Shown piece by piece: positions 35,823 to 47,391 of a stretch of DNA of 64,000 nt. Position 1 is the stretch's first letter. Every line of letters starts with the position of its first letter. Origin of the DNA: Progne subis subis (taxonomy: Eukaryota > Chordata > Aves > Passeriformes > Hirundinidae); the NCBI GenBank assembly GCA_022316685.1, contig JAKJHU010001088.1, positions 1 to 64,000 of the forward strand. Reading direction: 5' to 3'. The translations under genes and the position numbers were made by a program. Under the pieces are notes generated by a model. That model made no database searches, was not told the origin of the DNA, and worked only from the letters and a program-made list of their open reading frames with translations.

Positions 35823-36869
35823 TACTTTAATCCAGGTGATTCCATAGTTCTAGTCTTGTATTGAGTGCTTTCACTGACATTTTAAATGTGTTTGTGCTCT
35901 GGTCCTTGTCCTATAATCCTGGAGTCCTACATGAGGGAAATGCTTGTGTGATTTAAAATCAGCAAACAAATAATCCCATTGATTTGGCTCGGATTACTTG
36001 GTGTCTTAAACACAAGTGTTTTCCTACTTACCATAGAGTTTTGGAGAGCAGGTTCTGTAAGGATTCTTTGCAAAATTGCAAATGCAGTCAGTGCCTGATC
36101 CCAGGATCACCCCTTGGCTGGAGCGGTGTCTCCTCCTGTACAGGAACAATGTGCTCTTCTCTCAGCCCTTCCCAAACAATAAAACATGATGCCAAGGGCT
36201 GGCATCAAATTAGAATTTGTGATGAACAGGAAACATCTCTTTCTGAGCAGTCTGAAGAGGTGCACATTTTTATTTGGAAGCAAGAATAACTGAAATAGAT
36301 TGATTGCCTGATCACTCTCATTAAGTGAGGTTGTAGTGGGATTTCAGTGGAAATGTATTTGTGTTGTATAAATTGTTTTACTTGTACAGTTTTATACAGG
36401 TTTATAGTTGTATAGTTTAGTTGTATACATTGTTTTATCACAGTGAACATTAATTGGTGTAAAGCAAAACAAGAAAACTAAGAGTGTAGTATTGTGCACC
36501 ATCCTCTGCTGAACAGAGAGGCCTCTTTGCTGGTGGCAGCTGGTGTTGCTGATCCCGGGTTGTACCTCTCTGAAAGATAAATGTAGGGCTGCAGTTCTGG
36601 AGGATTCAATCTAGAAACCAAATTCATGCTGAAAATCCTTTGTAGAAAAATAGAAATTCCTCCAGCTACCAACCTCCTATGACTTGAATATGAAAAGCTG
36701 CACTTCAAGAAAGAGAAGCATTTTATATAATACATGTCTGAATATAAATGACAGACAATTTATTAGGAAAGGAAAGCCTTTATTTAAAATATAATGATCT
36801 ACATTGTTTTAATGTAATCTAATGAATTAGAGTAAAAGCCTGAGAAATGAGCTGGAAAAGGTAGAGTAC
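35823..36869. other. Intronic DNA without a gene
   Basis: No gene or recognised repeat. Confidence 0.5.
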
Positions 36870-38342
36870 TGTGATGGTTTAGTTCGAAACCAGGCAGAAA
36901 CACTGAAAATGTAATGGTTTCACATTCGCCAAATTCTGTTTAACAAATTTAGTGCAGTGGTTTGATTGTCTACCAGAACTCTGCTGTGAGATAGGACCAA
37001 GAGAAAAACAAAGCAGGCTCAGATCTTAAGGGATACAAAGAGATTTATTAACGCACGCTAAAAGAAGAAAATGAAAATCAAAATGAAACTTTCAAAACAC
37101 TTCTCATCCCCCACCAGCTTCTTTCCCACAAACAGTGTAAAGAGACAAAACTTGGAACTCTAGGTCAGTACCACTTACAAAACAGTCCCCCATCAGTCCT
37201 TTTAGAGAGAGAAGTCTCTTCTGATTTGTTCTGGTAACTTTCCACAAGAAGAAACAGTCTGCTTGTGGCTTTTAACTTTCACAAAAGCAGCTGCCCGGGG
37301 ATAAATCTGCAGTTGTAGACCTCCCATATCACATTGCCTTTCCCATGACTATATATGGGCCATGGACTCATGCATACTGGGGTGTCATTTTAAAAATGAA
37401 CAGTTCAAATCCAAAGGATTTCTTCATCTCAGGGAACAGAGATCTCTTTTCACTTCTTTACTGGCGCAGAGGGCTTCTTATCCCTCTCTGTTCAGACATC
37501 TCATAGGATCACAGGATCACAGCTACTAATTCAATATTCACTCAGTCCATCAGAAATACTTGCCCAAATCCACCAATCTGAAGAATCATTTTCACTAATT
37601 CATATTATCCATGATTTAAAGGGATATTCTAGCATATTGCAGTCTGTTACCACAGCTCATAGGAGATTGTCAGCCTAAAATACCAAGGCATCTTGTCATC
37701 TCTTCCACCTAAGGGGTCACTCTTCCTTCACTGACTCTAATATCTTCATATTGTCCTTTTACTTGTCCCCAATTTGGCCTTTTCTCTCACTTAGAGAAGA
37801 GTTAGGGCTTTGGAAGTTTCATCTCTGCAAGGAAAGAGTTAGTATCTTGCCCAAATTCCTCTCTCTTGGGCTGCTGCTTAGGGTTTCAGATTTTGAAGCC
37901 CTGATGAGCTGATGGGGGTGGGGGGTGGGGGGGAGAGCTCAGGAAGAGATCAGAGCGAGAGCAGTCAGGAATCTCAGCAGCCAGGATCGTAGGTGCCTCC
38001 TGCCCACCCCCGGGTCTCATGGGGTGAGCCCAGCCCAGGCTTGGGGCTGCTCCTGGGGGTACATCTCCCCTGGCCCTGGCTGGTGTTGCAGGCAGCTGCT
38101 GGGGCAAGCTTTAAAGTTGGCTAGATGTTAGTAGCCAGAGCTTTCCCCTTCCCCGCTAGCAGCTGCTACCGGGGCTGGTGTTACCTGCTGGCAAGCCGGA
38201 AGGAAGAGAGATTTTCCCGGGGTTCTTCTCATTTTTAAGCCTGTGTCTTCCCAGAGGTGTGTCATCTTTCTAAGTGGTCAATCAAGCTGTCAACTTCAAA
38301 GCCAGTAACTAATTGGTTCTTGCTATCCATGCTAAACCAGCA
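36870..38342 (-). mobile_element. Diverged family A LTR
   Basis: It starts TGTGATGGTTTAG, the family A U5 terminus in the long version, with the following GGCAGAAACAC block. Landmarks match 52837 onward: an AATAAA on the minus strand near 37047, the AAGAGACAAAACTT block, and the TTTAACCC-related and CTGGCGCAG-like segments. The right end (near GCTAAACCAGCA) is less certain and no exact duplication is visible. Confidence 0.7.
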
Positions 38343-41300
38343 AAAATACTCTCCCATGAAAGCAAGCTATTATAACCTTTTTGTAATTCCTTAACATGTT
38401 GAAAGAGTATTTCTATACAGACATATTAAATTAAGCAAGGTCACATTTTCATTTTATTAACAGAATTAGTTTGCCAGATCATGGACTTTGGTTCTGAAAA
38501 ATGTAGATGAATCATGCACTAACATAAGTCAAGTAGAAAATTGGTTGTAAGATGTTTAATCATTTTGATGCACATTACATCTTTGGTTTTGCTGTTGAAC
38601 AATTGTAAAAAATAAAATGCTTAATTACTGGTATTTTTGTATTTGCATATTGATTGGATGTGCTTTAATGAAAATAATAATAATTCTAAGTGGATTATCT
38701 CTCCTGACTGGGGCAGTCTCAATCTAATATTTGCATAAAAGGAAGAAAATATTCTCTTCAATAGCAGTATAGCATTTTGTTCCTTTGACATGCAGTATAC
38801 AGCCATTACCCTGAAAGGTTAGATGTAAATAATAACCAGTGAAACTGGGCATATGCCTAAAGATGAGCACATATATTACATTTACCAGTCTGACCCCAGT
38901 TCAGCAAAGCAGGAATAAAACTGACATCATGTCATGCAAGTTGTTTAGATGTGTTCCCAAAACTCTACCTGTATTTTACAATCTTTTTATATAAGATGTG
39001 TGTGAAGGAAAACAATATTTAACAGATGTTTCATTATTTTAATGTAAAATCTGCTGAATGTTTATAAATAATTTCATAATCATTCCTAATTAAGAAAACA
39101 ATGTCATATACATTTCTAGTCCCTTGGAATGACTATTTTTTCTGTCTTTGCCTTTTCCACCTCCTTTGTTAAAAAAGAAGCAAAGCACAGGCTCTTTGCT
39201 GGGATATGCAGCAGAACTAAGAGAACATCCCAGCAGTAGCCCCAAGCTCTCTGTAAATAGGGGAGTGAATGGAACAGGTAATTTTCATGGTGCTTGTATG
39301 GTTTCACATGAAAAAAAGGCAAATGTACAGCTGTAGCTGGATCTCACATGAGCAAGAAGCCTGGTCCTGGTCCTGGTACTGCACTTGGTTTGGCCCTGGC
39401 AGTCAGAGCAGGTGACGTCATTACACTGAAATCAGGCAGAAAATGTCCTTTTCTGGCCACTTGAGTGAATCAGTCAAATTATTGAGTAGCAAAACTAATT
39501 CTATGCCTTGGGCCATCAGAGCTGCCACTTCCTGTAAGTCAAGCCTTCCCTTAGTGTAAAATTGGTTTTTTATTTTATTCTCTTTCATTTATTATGCTTA
39601 TTTCAGCTAATCCACTCAGTGAATGTGAATTACCCAGCACACCAAAGCTGTTTCAGATGTGCAGCCTTCTCATGCCTTTCTGGTAAAACAGAATTGGTTT
39701 CTTTTTAAGGAACTCCTGATCTGTTATGATCGATACATTTAAAGTAATAGTTCACTTTTTCAGATGAGAACCCAAATGAGGAGAACTGTTTGAATATGGT
39801 TTTAAATTAACTACAAGTGTATATGGCTGAGCTCTTGTTTTAAAAGCAGTTACAATTCAGATGGGTCACATTTTTAAGAACTAGAAATATATCTACAGTG
39901 AATTGTAGACCATTAAGTACTAGGTAATTTGAATGACTTTAACAGAAAAAATATTCCTTTGGAAAGCACTGAATATTGTTTTCCAGCATTAAAATATTGC
40001 CTTCAATTCTGTCAGAAATAGAGCTGAGATCTGCTGAAAGCACTCATACAGGTGATACACCCTAGGCAGTAATTGGGTGTATATTTCTGTCCAAATGCTA
40101 ATTCCTCATCTGACTGTGCCCTCTGGTGCACAGCATTAACATCTTCCAATAAAAGGAGAGCAAAACATATGGAGGCTTTTATTTCAAGCAAAGAAAAATC
40201 AAAAAGAATAATGAGGATAAAAAGTAAAGTGCCTGTGAGTGATTGGCAAGGCAAGTTAGAGGGGAGTTGCTACAGCAGAGTGCTTCAGAACAGCAAAGCA
40301 AAAACAGCCTGAAGGCACCTCCCATAGGCATCCAAATACAGGCTTCCTATATCCGCAGGACAAATCCTGGGAGATGTACATGTATCAGATGCTGAAACAA
40401 AGAGGCATCATGCAGGAGAGACCAGAGAGATTACTTTAACTCCTGGTTACACACAGAGCTTGGAGCTGATGGGTGGGAGGAAGGAAAAAGAAAGGGAAGT
40501 TGAAAGGCTCATACTGTGATTAAGATAGATAGATTGCTGATAGTGTCAGAGCAACAGCTGCTAAATCTAGGAGGCACTTGAAAGAGCCTCTCCATTTTGT
40601 TAGGTATGGAAGTCAATAGGTTATTTGCCTAAGAACACCCTATTATTCAAATTCAGCTGACCCAGAAAACTTTGCCATCTCCAAGTGGCAATTTGGAAGG
40701 CCCTGCCCCAGGGGGTTTAGTACTTCCCTTGTCCTGTGGAGTCCCGTGTAATATATGGATATATTGATCTCAAGGTTTTTTCCTGAAATTCATTAGATTA
40801 GTCAGTGTAAAGCTTCAGAAGGCTATTTTGTGTTTGTAGCTGGGTTAGATTGCTGAAAACTGGTCAGCAGAATCTCTTATTCAAACCTATTAAACGTCAA
40901 GGAAATGCACCATGAATTGTTTTGGCCTTCCTGTTTTGGAACCAGTTCATTACAAATTTTAATTACATATATTTCTTCAGAGTAGCTTATCAGTCTACAT
41001 TAGCTAAGCATGAGTCCTAATCCTGCTGGGAATTTGTGTTCATTTATGGGAAGTTTTCATTGTAGATTGCACTCAGGAAAATATCCTGGGAAGAGGTTTT
41101 TTTGCCCATTGATATGGACACATCTTTACTTTTGTGTTGTGTCTCTCCTGATCTCCATTTTTCCTTGCATCATATGACTCTGCCTTTCCTGTTTTATTTT
41201 TTGTCCTTGACTTTTATGTCTACACCACAATTTGTGTTGACCTTGAGGTTACTCTCAATTAGCTGAGCTATTCCCATACTGTGGCCCACTCCAAAATTCT

Positions 41301-43615
41301 CTGCACCCAGCTCCTGACTGGAAAAGCAGAGCCATCCTAGAAACTGCTCCATGATAATTTTTCTTTTCCTTTCAAGGTAATGTTTATTTCCAAGCAATAA
41401 AGAGTGATACAAAAGAGATAGAAAGAGGAAGCAGTAAATCCTGGGGTCACTTTGGGTTTTCTGTGCTCAAGCCAGCCCTGTCTGTGCCACCTGCTAAAAG
41501 AGGAGGATTGGGAAAGGTTGGGATGAGAGAGAAAGTTCAACAAACGTCTCGAGATCCGAAGGTTGCCTGCCAGAGATCAGGATCATGAATTTGAGGAGGA
41601 ATGGTCAGAGAGATGTTCAGATTCTGATCTCTGGAGCATCACTGGTCCAAAGCTGTATTTGTGTGATATCCCTGTAGAACCTCTGTGCTGATACAGTGAA
41701 AATGATAGATCAAAATAGTTTAGGAGACAGTAAAATATGGCTTAGTTTTGGGATTTGCTACCTGCATATTTTCAAGGCTAAGATGATTAGGCACTGTGTT
41801 AATTGAGGAACTAGCTGGTCTTGGTAGCAAGCTAATTTTCTGTTTCCATGTTCCACAGCTCAAGAAAAAACATCCTGGTCTCCAAATAATGGGTGAACTG
41901 TGACATCTAACATGAGTTATCACTCATGTATTTTTACTAGGTGATATCCAGTAATACAACTGCAATACTTGCATCCTCTGCATCATTAAACTGTGGTCTT
42001 ACACATCTGTGAAGTTATAAATGGAAATTTTGCAATGAATTTTCTGGGATGCTATTCAGCTGTGATTGGGGGAACAGTTAAATACTGTGGTGAAATGATT
42101 TTTCACAAATACAAGGCCTTCATAACTATCCCTTTTAAAATGTGCTCAAGAAACTTTGAACTGTTTCAGCCTCACCTTTAATTTTATTTCAACTTTATGC
42201 AAGTTTATTTTACAAAATAATATAAATTTGGTTTGTGTAAAAGGAGCTATCAAGATTCATTTCACCAAGCAGTTGGAATAAAATATAACTTCCTCTTAAT
42301 CTTTATATTAAATCATAGATTAAAAATGAAGCTCCTTCTGAAATGTAGAATGTATGCAGTGTTGGTTGATCTTGTTTTAACTGTGACTCTGAAGATTCAT
42401 GAGTTAAATTGATGAGATGGAGTAGATTGACACTGATCTTGCCAGTCCAGACTTGTAACCATGTCAGTATTTACTTCAGGTGGAGCAGTCTGTGTTTGCC
42501 CATTTCTGCACATTTAGAAGAAATACCAGAAGCTGCTGATGTTTTCCTGCTGGTTGGGTCATCTTCTGGTAGAGTGTGTGAACTTGTGGTGTGGCTAAAT
42601 CTTCCCTCAATGCCTCCTACATTCACATGAAAGTACACTGGAGTGTCTTATTTTCTCTATTTCTTTTTCATTCTTTGCTGGGAATTTCACTGGAGACAAT
42701 TAGCTGTGCAATGTATGTATTAATTCGATTAACTCCTGATTTTTCCTTTAGATAGGAATGTCTTGGTTTCTCACTTTGAGACATTCATTGTGTTCTATGA
42801 TGAACAACGTCTTTAAGTGAAAGGGAATTGAAATATCTTGCCTGGGATAGTTATAATTTTACTTAATTGATGAAGGAAGATGAAAGACAGCCTCTTCCCC
42901 AGAGTTAGTTAACACTGGAACTTGAACCTAATTAAAGGATTTGAGATTCTTTTTTTTTAATAGTTTTAAAAAGTGAGAATGTTTAAGGCACTCCCAGGTG
43001 CCTGGCTCCTGGCATGAGGATGGTCTGGAGATTCACTTGGCTTCTTCTGGTGCCCTGTTCCCATCGTGTCATTTCTGTGTGTCTGGGTTCTGACTGGCAG
43101 CTGTCTGTCATCCTGCTTCCACTCCTCCAAAATGATGCCAGCAGTTGGATTATGCCATGTGGGGACTGACGAGGTTGATTAGTCAATATATATGAAATAT
43201 TTAGATGGTGAAAAAATGTGTGTAGTACAGTGAGGCCATGATTATTAGTCATGTTTTTAAAAAATCTTGCACTTGCAATTTCAGGGCATTCCGCCCACAG
43301 GAGAAGAGTGAGAGCAGATTTCTTCAGTGAAATTGCAGAGAACTGTGGTAGATAATTTGAAGTTGCAGTCCCTTAACATTTGTATTCTATTTGGGATGTC
43401 ACTTCCAGTAAGCTTTTTAGAAATATAGCGGTGCAAATGGAAGTTTCAGCAAATATTAAATGTAACAATGAAGACTTTTGTTTTCATTAAACCATTTCTT
43501 GATGTTTCCCGATAGATTTTCATCGAAACACTTGCTAGTCCCAGAGCTCTTACAGGCAAGGCCTGCTGAATTAAGCTAACTTCTGCTACAAATAGCTGCT
43601 GCACATGAAACAGTA
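38343..43615. other. Intronic DNA without a gene
   Basis: 5.3 kb of AT-rich intron. All ORFs are short and overlapping. I see no exon, LTR or CR1 tail that I can defend. Confidence 0.5.
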
Positions 43616-43621
43616 ATCATT

Positions 43622-43994
43622 TGTTGTATTTCTTTATGAGACTAGACGACCGCCGATGGCAAAATGAAAACAGTCTGCTCTCTTTCACTGGGTGGGATAT
43701 AACAACTTTTTTTCTCGAGTCCTGCCCTGCTTGGCTGGAGCCCTTCCTGATGGCTCACCGGTGCCAGAGAGAGTGAGGCCCCTCCCATGTTGGGGCTTTT
43801 TCCCCAGGGGGCAGGGCCCAGAGGCAGGGACAAGACACTACCCAATCAGGGATAAAGTGGGAGGGGAACAGAGTTAGGTTACATTTCAGTGTGGGGGATG
43901 GGCACTGCTGGGCAAGGACAGACCGCATGATACAGAGAAAAAACATTACAAATCTGATGAAACACAATATAACCCCAATTAACACACTACAACA
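43622..43994 (-). repeat. 3' LTR of copy 2
   Basis: Starts TGTTGTATTTC and ends CTACAACA. The first 250 bp or so are identical to 47013 onward, while about ten differences fall in the last 110 bp. Confidence 0.92.
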
Positions 43995-44010
43995 TCTCCC
44001 TCTTTCTTAT
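43995..44010 (-). other. Polypurine tract of copy 2
   Basis: The minus strand reads AAGAAAGAGGGAGA directly before the LTR start. Confidence 0.75.
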
Positions 44011-44132
44011 TAAATTGAGAAAGAGGAAGGCTCAGTCCATGGGAGATGCTTAGAGTTAGGATCTTGAGTACCTTTAAAGCTGAAAAATAAAAAATGACAT
44101 CTAGTGCAAATAAACTGCTTAGAAAAACACTG

Positions 44133-45011
44133 TTAAAGGAAAAGGATAATTAGAAGGAGAGGGTTTCGGTGCTTTCTCCTCCTCCAGGCATCACTGGCCA
44201 CTTGTGGGGCCTCTGCAGGTGGCTTTGCAGTTTTAGGGATGCAGGGTTTCACCCTCTTGGCTGGCACCCACTTTAGACCTGGGAGAGTGGACACATAGGA
44301 GTACCCATGACCCCAGGTGACCTGATCATGAGGACTTTTTGTTTCTCTGGTCGCTGGATTCTTTACTATTATATCCGGAGACTTTTGCTGAAAGGCAGAA
44401 CTGGTTAAAGCAGGATTATTTAGTTTAACATTTACATTTTCTATTTTTTTTGAAAAATTCCCTTTGGACCTTTGAGACCTCCCACCCCCATTGTCCTGAA
44501 AGTCCAGAAATTGCTTCTTTAAAGGGCATTGAGATGCCCAATGTCCAGCCTGATCACACAGGAGACACGTTTCTCTCTTGGGTGGTGGCCGTGGCACAGG
44601 TACAGGAGGCACAGTGTCTGCAGCAGCAGCTTTTTGTGGCGGCTTGACTCTGGAACTGTGGTTTTGATGAGCTTTTATGAAGGGAATCTTCCTGGCACAC
44701 ACCTGGAGCATGTCATGTAAAGTTGAAGCCGGTTCTATAGACAGGCTGAGGATAGCTGCCTTGCACCATTTGTTTGCATCGGCCAGAGCCATGTCCTCCA
44801 GGACCTGTTCTTGGGCTCCTTCATTCTTAATCTGTAACTCGATAGCTCGGGTTAACCACTCCACAAATGTTACTAAAGGTTCTGATGGAAGCTGCTTTAT
44901 TTTACTGTAAGGGTGGAAAGACTTATCGGGCTGGGTTGCTAATCGAATTGGCAAATTCTTATTGTCAACAGCTGTTTCAGGATTTTGCCAAAGCTCCGGA
45001 AGTAAATCTCT
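44133..45011 (-). pseudogene. Gag (capsid end, NC) fused in frame to the integrase C-terminal domain
   Basis: The frame is open for about 293 codons after a TGA at 45012-45014. Numbering from the codon at 44954: capsid major homology region at 21-35 (QLPSEPLVTFVEWLT), one CCHC knuckle at C130, C133, H138, C143, a linker to about 182, then the integrase C-terminal domain (183-260) with VTWGHGYSYV and WVPAKRVKP, and a hydrophobic tail. The gag stop and slippery heptamer present in copy 1 are missing, so NC and integrase tail are one reading frame. The first internal ATG is within capsid (residue 55), so normal Gag translation would end at the TGA before reaching this fusion. It is probably not expressed. 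Confidence 0.82.
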
Positions 45012-45887
45012 TCAGAGGTCAAAGGGAACAGTACTATTTCTTGCTAAATTTGCTTTTAAAATGTTGCAAAAGTATTCTCTTTCATATTTAAATTTGGCCT
45101 GAGCTTTGCATAAACCCTGAATCGCTTGTTGGGGGAAGGGGTCCCAATTACTGTGGACAGTACCCCCTCTTTTTGACTACTGATGTGTGAAAGGGGTAGC
45201 AGAAAAGCCGGGATCACTTCTTGCTTCCGGGTTCCCGGCTATCCCCACCTCCCTCTGGGGCATGGGAACCGGGACTGTGGGTGGGGAAACCGTGGAAACC
45301 AGGGGCAGGGAGGGGCTGGAGGCTTGAATCACACGGGGAGGAGTCAGAGGGTGGAGGTTTGAGGGTAGGGGTAGAGTCAGAGGAGAGGGCAGTGCCAGGG
45401 GCGGCACTGAAGGGAAGGAGGGGTCTGGGGAGAAGAAGGGATTGCGGGAAGGAGGGATAGACAAAGGGAGAGACTCCTCGTGGCTCGGGAGCACATGGCT
45501 TTGGCCATTTTGGACAAAGGAATCCCCTCCATCTTGTGACCCCCCCCCCACATGGGGACCACTAAGATGGGAGGTTTGAGCACTCGGACTGCCTGCAAAG
45601 GTACAAGCTGGGGAAAATTCACAAAGAACTGGCTTTTTTCCCTTTTCATTTTGCTTTTGCAATGCAAACTTAATTTTTAAGCTATAAAAAGCAAAATTTG
45701 CATCTTCTTTATTGTTAGAGGAGCCAGATTCAACTATTTTTTTCGTTATAGCCTCCCAAAATTCTGGGAAGCTTATTTGCTCTAATGATACATGTGGAAG
45801 CTGAGAAAACAACCACAGAGTTAATTTTTTCAGCTGTTTCTTTGAACAATGGGTCTCCTCATCATCCAAGTTGTTACCGAGACACAC
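45012..45887 (-). pseudogene. Gag matrix, proline-rich and capsid N-terminal remnant, copy 2
   Basis: The matrix domain (TLWLFSQLPHVSLEQ...) is followed by a proline-rich linker and part of capsid (NWDPFPQQAIQGLCKAQAKF). The frame is broken by a TAG at 45177-45179 and the TGA at 45012-45014; the TGA is at the same codon as in copy 1 (1991-1993). The N-terminal codons lie beyond the nested LTR at 46260-46319. The first few codons of the open frame at 45887 belong to that LTR. Confidence 0.82.
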
Positions 45888-46259
45888 AAAGCAGTCACAC
45901 GGAAAGAGATTTTCCAGCGCAGAGGTTCGTCCGTCCAGCTCAAGGCTGATACAGGGCGGAGAGAGAGCCTCTTTGTTTTATTTCTTACTTTTTATACATT
46001 TGTGGGTCTAGCAGAAGATTGGCTTCTGGAGTTTTTCACCTTTCAGCCAAGTGGCTAGCCCAACTGTCAGTTACAATTGTTTTCAGGTTAGAAATATGCA
46101 AACAAAGGACAGAGAATGAAAAACAAAGGATTTGTTTATGTTACATATGTGGGAAAAGGTAGAAAACTTCTTCTAATATTGTACAGTAACTAAAAAGATC
46201 TGACTCCATTTTATGAAAATTCAAAAGGCTTTAAAAAAATCAGAAAAACCAGGGTAACA
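45872..46259 (-). mobile_element. Family B solo LTR nested in gag of copy 2
   Basis: 388 bp, TGTTACC...GGTAACA, absent from the matching place in copy 1. Flanks are CCAAGT (45866-45871) and TCAAGG (46260-46265), each one change from a shared hexamer, so a 6-bp duplication. It is homologous to 63356-63745. TATA-like and AATAAA signals are on the minus strand. Confidence 0.92.
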
Positions 46260-46319
46260 TCAAGGCACTTAAAATTTGATAATAGACTCTTTTTGAGACA
46301 CAGACAGCTTAGCACCCAT
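46260..46319 (-). pseudogene. Gag start codon segment of copy 2
   Basis: ATG at 46317-46319 encodes MGAKLSVSQK. A run of only five A (T 46290-46294) shifts the frame into an early stop (copy 1 has seven A at the same place). The nested LTR then separates this start from the rest of matrix. Confidence 0.8.
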
Positions 46320-46992
46320 TTTTGGCTCAGATTTTGAGTTTCTGTGACTGAGAACCAAAAGGAAAAAAAACCTCGCTGGAGAGAAAAAAAGCCAAAAGGG
46401 AAAACAGTTTCCTTTTCCACCCCCCCCCCCCCCCCCGCCCCCCCCCCCCCCCCCCCCGCCCCAGGCTGCTGAAAGAAGCGTGCTATTAAAGCACTTTGAA
46501 CGTTTACTCTGAAAGCAAAAACCTTCCCCAAAAGGGAAAAAACCCTTTTCCCTGAGGATCAATGCCTCTTAAAAAGATTTTCCCTTAGAAAACCAAAAGT
46601 GGTACTCACCAAAATTCCAGCATTCTTTTCCTTTCTTTCCCAATCACTCCTTTTGCCTGAGACTGACCGTTTTTGGTGCAAAAAGAGCTTCTAGTCCCAG
46701 ATCCCAAGGTCATCTTTCCACGAACATGTGGTCACCTTCCCTAGGAGCAGCCTGCCGGTTGGGGGCTTCTTCGTAGCACTCTGATGGGTTCTTCAAGTCC
46801 AAAAGAGAAAACTACAGCATTGCCTGTGGAATCCTGTGTTTTGGAGACTCCACAGTGAACGCCAAGCCTGATGGGTCTGTCTCTCTGCATGGGTGGGCTA
46901 TGTTTCGTGACTCACGTACCTGTGTGAGATTCCTCGGCCACGTGCTCCCCGAGTGGTTCTTCCAGCTTTTTGGGAACCTTTTGTGGCTTTGA
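46320..46992 (-). other. Untranslated leader of copy 2
   Basis: Homologous to 2941-3624. It contains a C-rich run at 46420-46462 interrupted by G at 46437 and 46458, much longer than the 15-C run of copy 1. Confidence 0.65.
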
Positions 46993-47010
46993 GCCACACA
47001 TAAGGCACCA
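46993..47010 (-). other. Decayed primer binding site (copy 2)
   Basis: The minus strand reads TGGTGCCTTATGTGTGGC two bases after the LTR. It is at the same place as the lysine-type site of copy 1 but with more mismatches. Confidence 0.6.
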
Positions 47011-47012
47011 GA

Positions 47013-47385
47013 TGTTGTATTTCTTTATGAGACTAGACGACCGCCGATGGCAAAATGAAAACAGTCTGCTCTCTTTCACTGGGTGGGATATAACAACTTT
47101 TTTTCTCGAGTCCTGCCCTGCTTGGCTGGAGCCCTTCCTGATGGCTCACCGGTGCCAGAGAGAGTGAGGCCCCTCCCATGTTGGGGCTTTTTCCCCAGGG
47201 GGCAGGGCCCAGAGGCAGGGACAAGACACTACCCAATCAGGGATAAAGTGGGAGGGGAACAGAGTTAGGTTACATTTCAGTGTGAGGGATGGGCACTGCT
47301 GGGCAAGGACAGACCGCTTGATAGAGAGAAAACGCATTACAAATCCGATGAAACACAATATAAACCCAATTAATGCATTACAACA
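47013..47385 (-). repeat. 5' LTR of copy 2
   Basis: 373 bp, paired with 43622-43994. It ends TTACAACA next to the right target duplication. Confidence 0.92.
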
Positions 47386-47391
47386 GTCATT

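Larger units (their letters stand above)
43616..47391 (-). mobile_element. Non-autonomous ERV-K-like element, copy 2 (with TSD)
   Basis: LTRs of 373 bp each at 43622-43994 and 47013-47385 flank gag remnants and an integrase C-terminal domain in the same order as copy 1. The flanking hexamers are ATCATT (43616-43621) and GTCATT (47386-47391), five of six identical, as expected for ERV-K-type 6-bp duplications. Without the nested solo LTR (45872-46259) it is about 3.37 kb. It lacks RT, RNase H, the integrase core and env, so it must have moved using proteins from another element. Confidence 0.9.

Noticed and set aside
43642..43845. Identical 67- and 61-codon ORFs in 43642-43877 and 47033-47268
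   Set aside because: They are copies of the same LTR, antisense or sense to U5/R, with no protein features.
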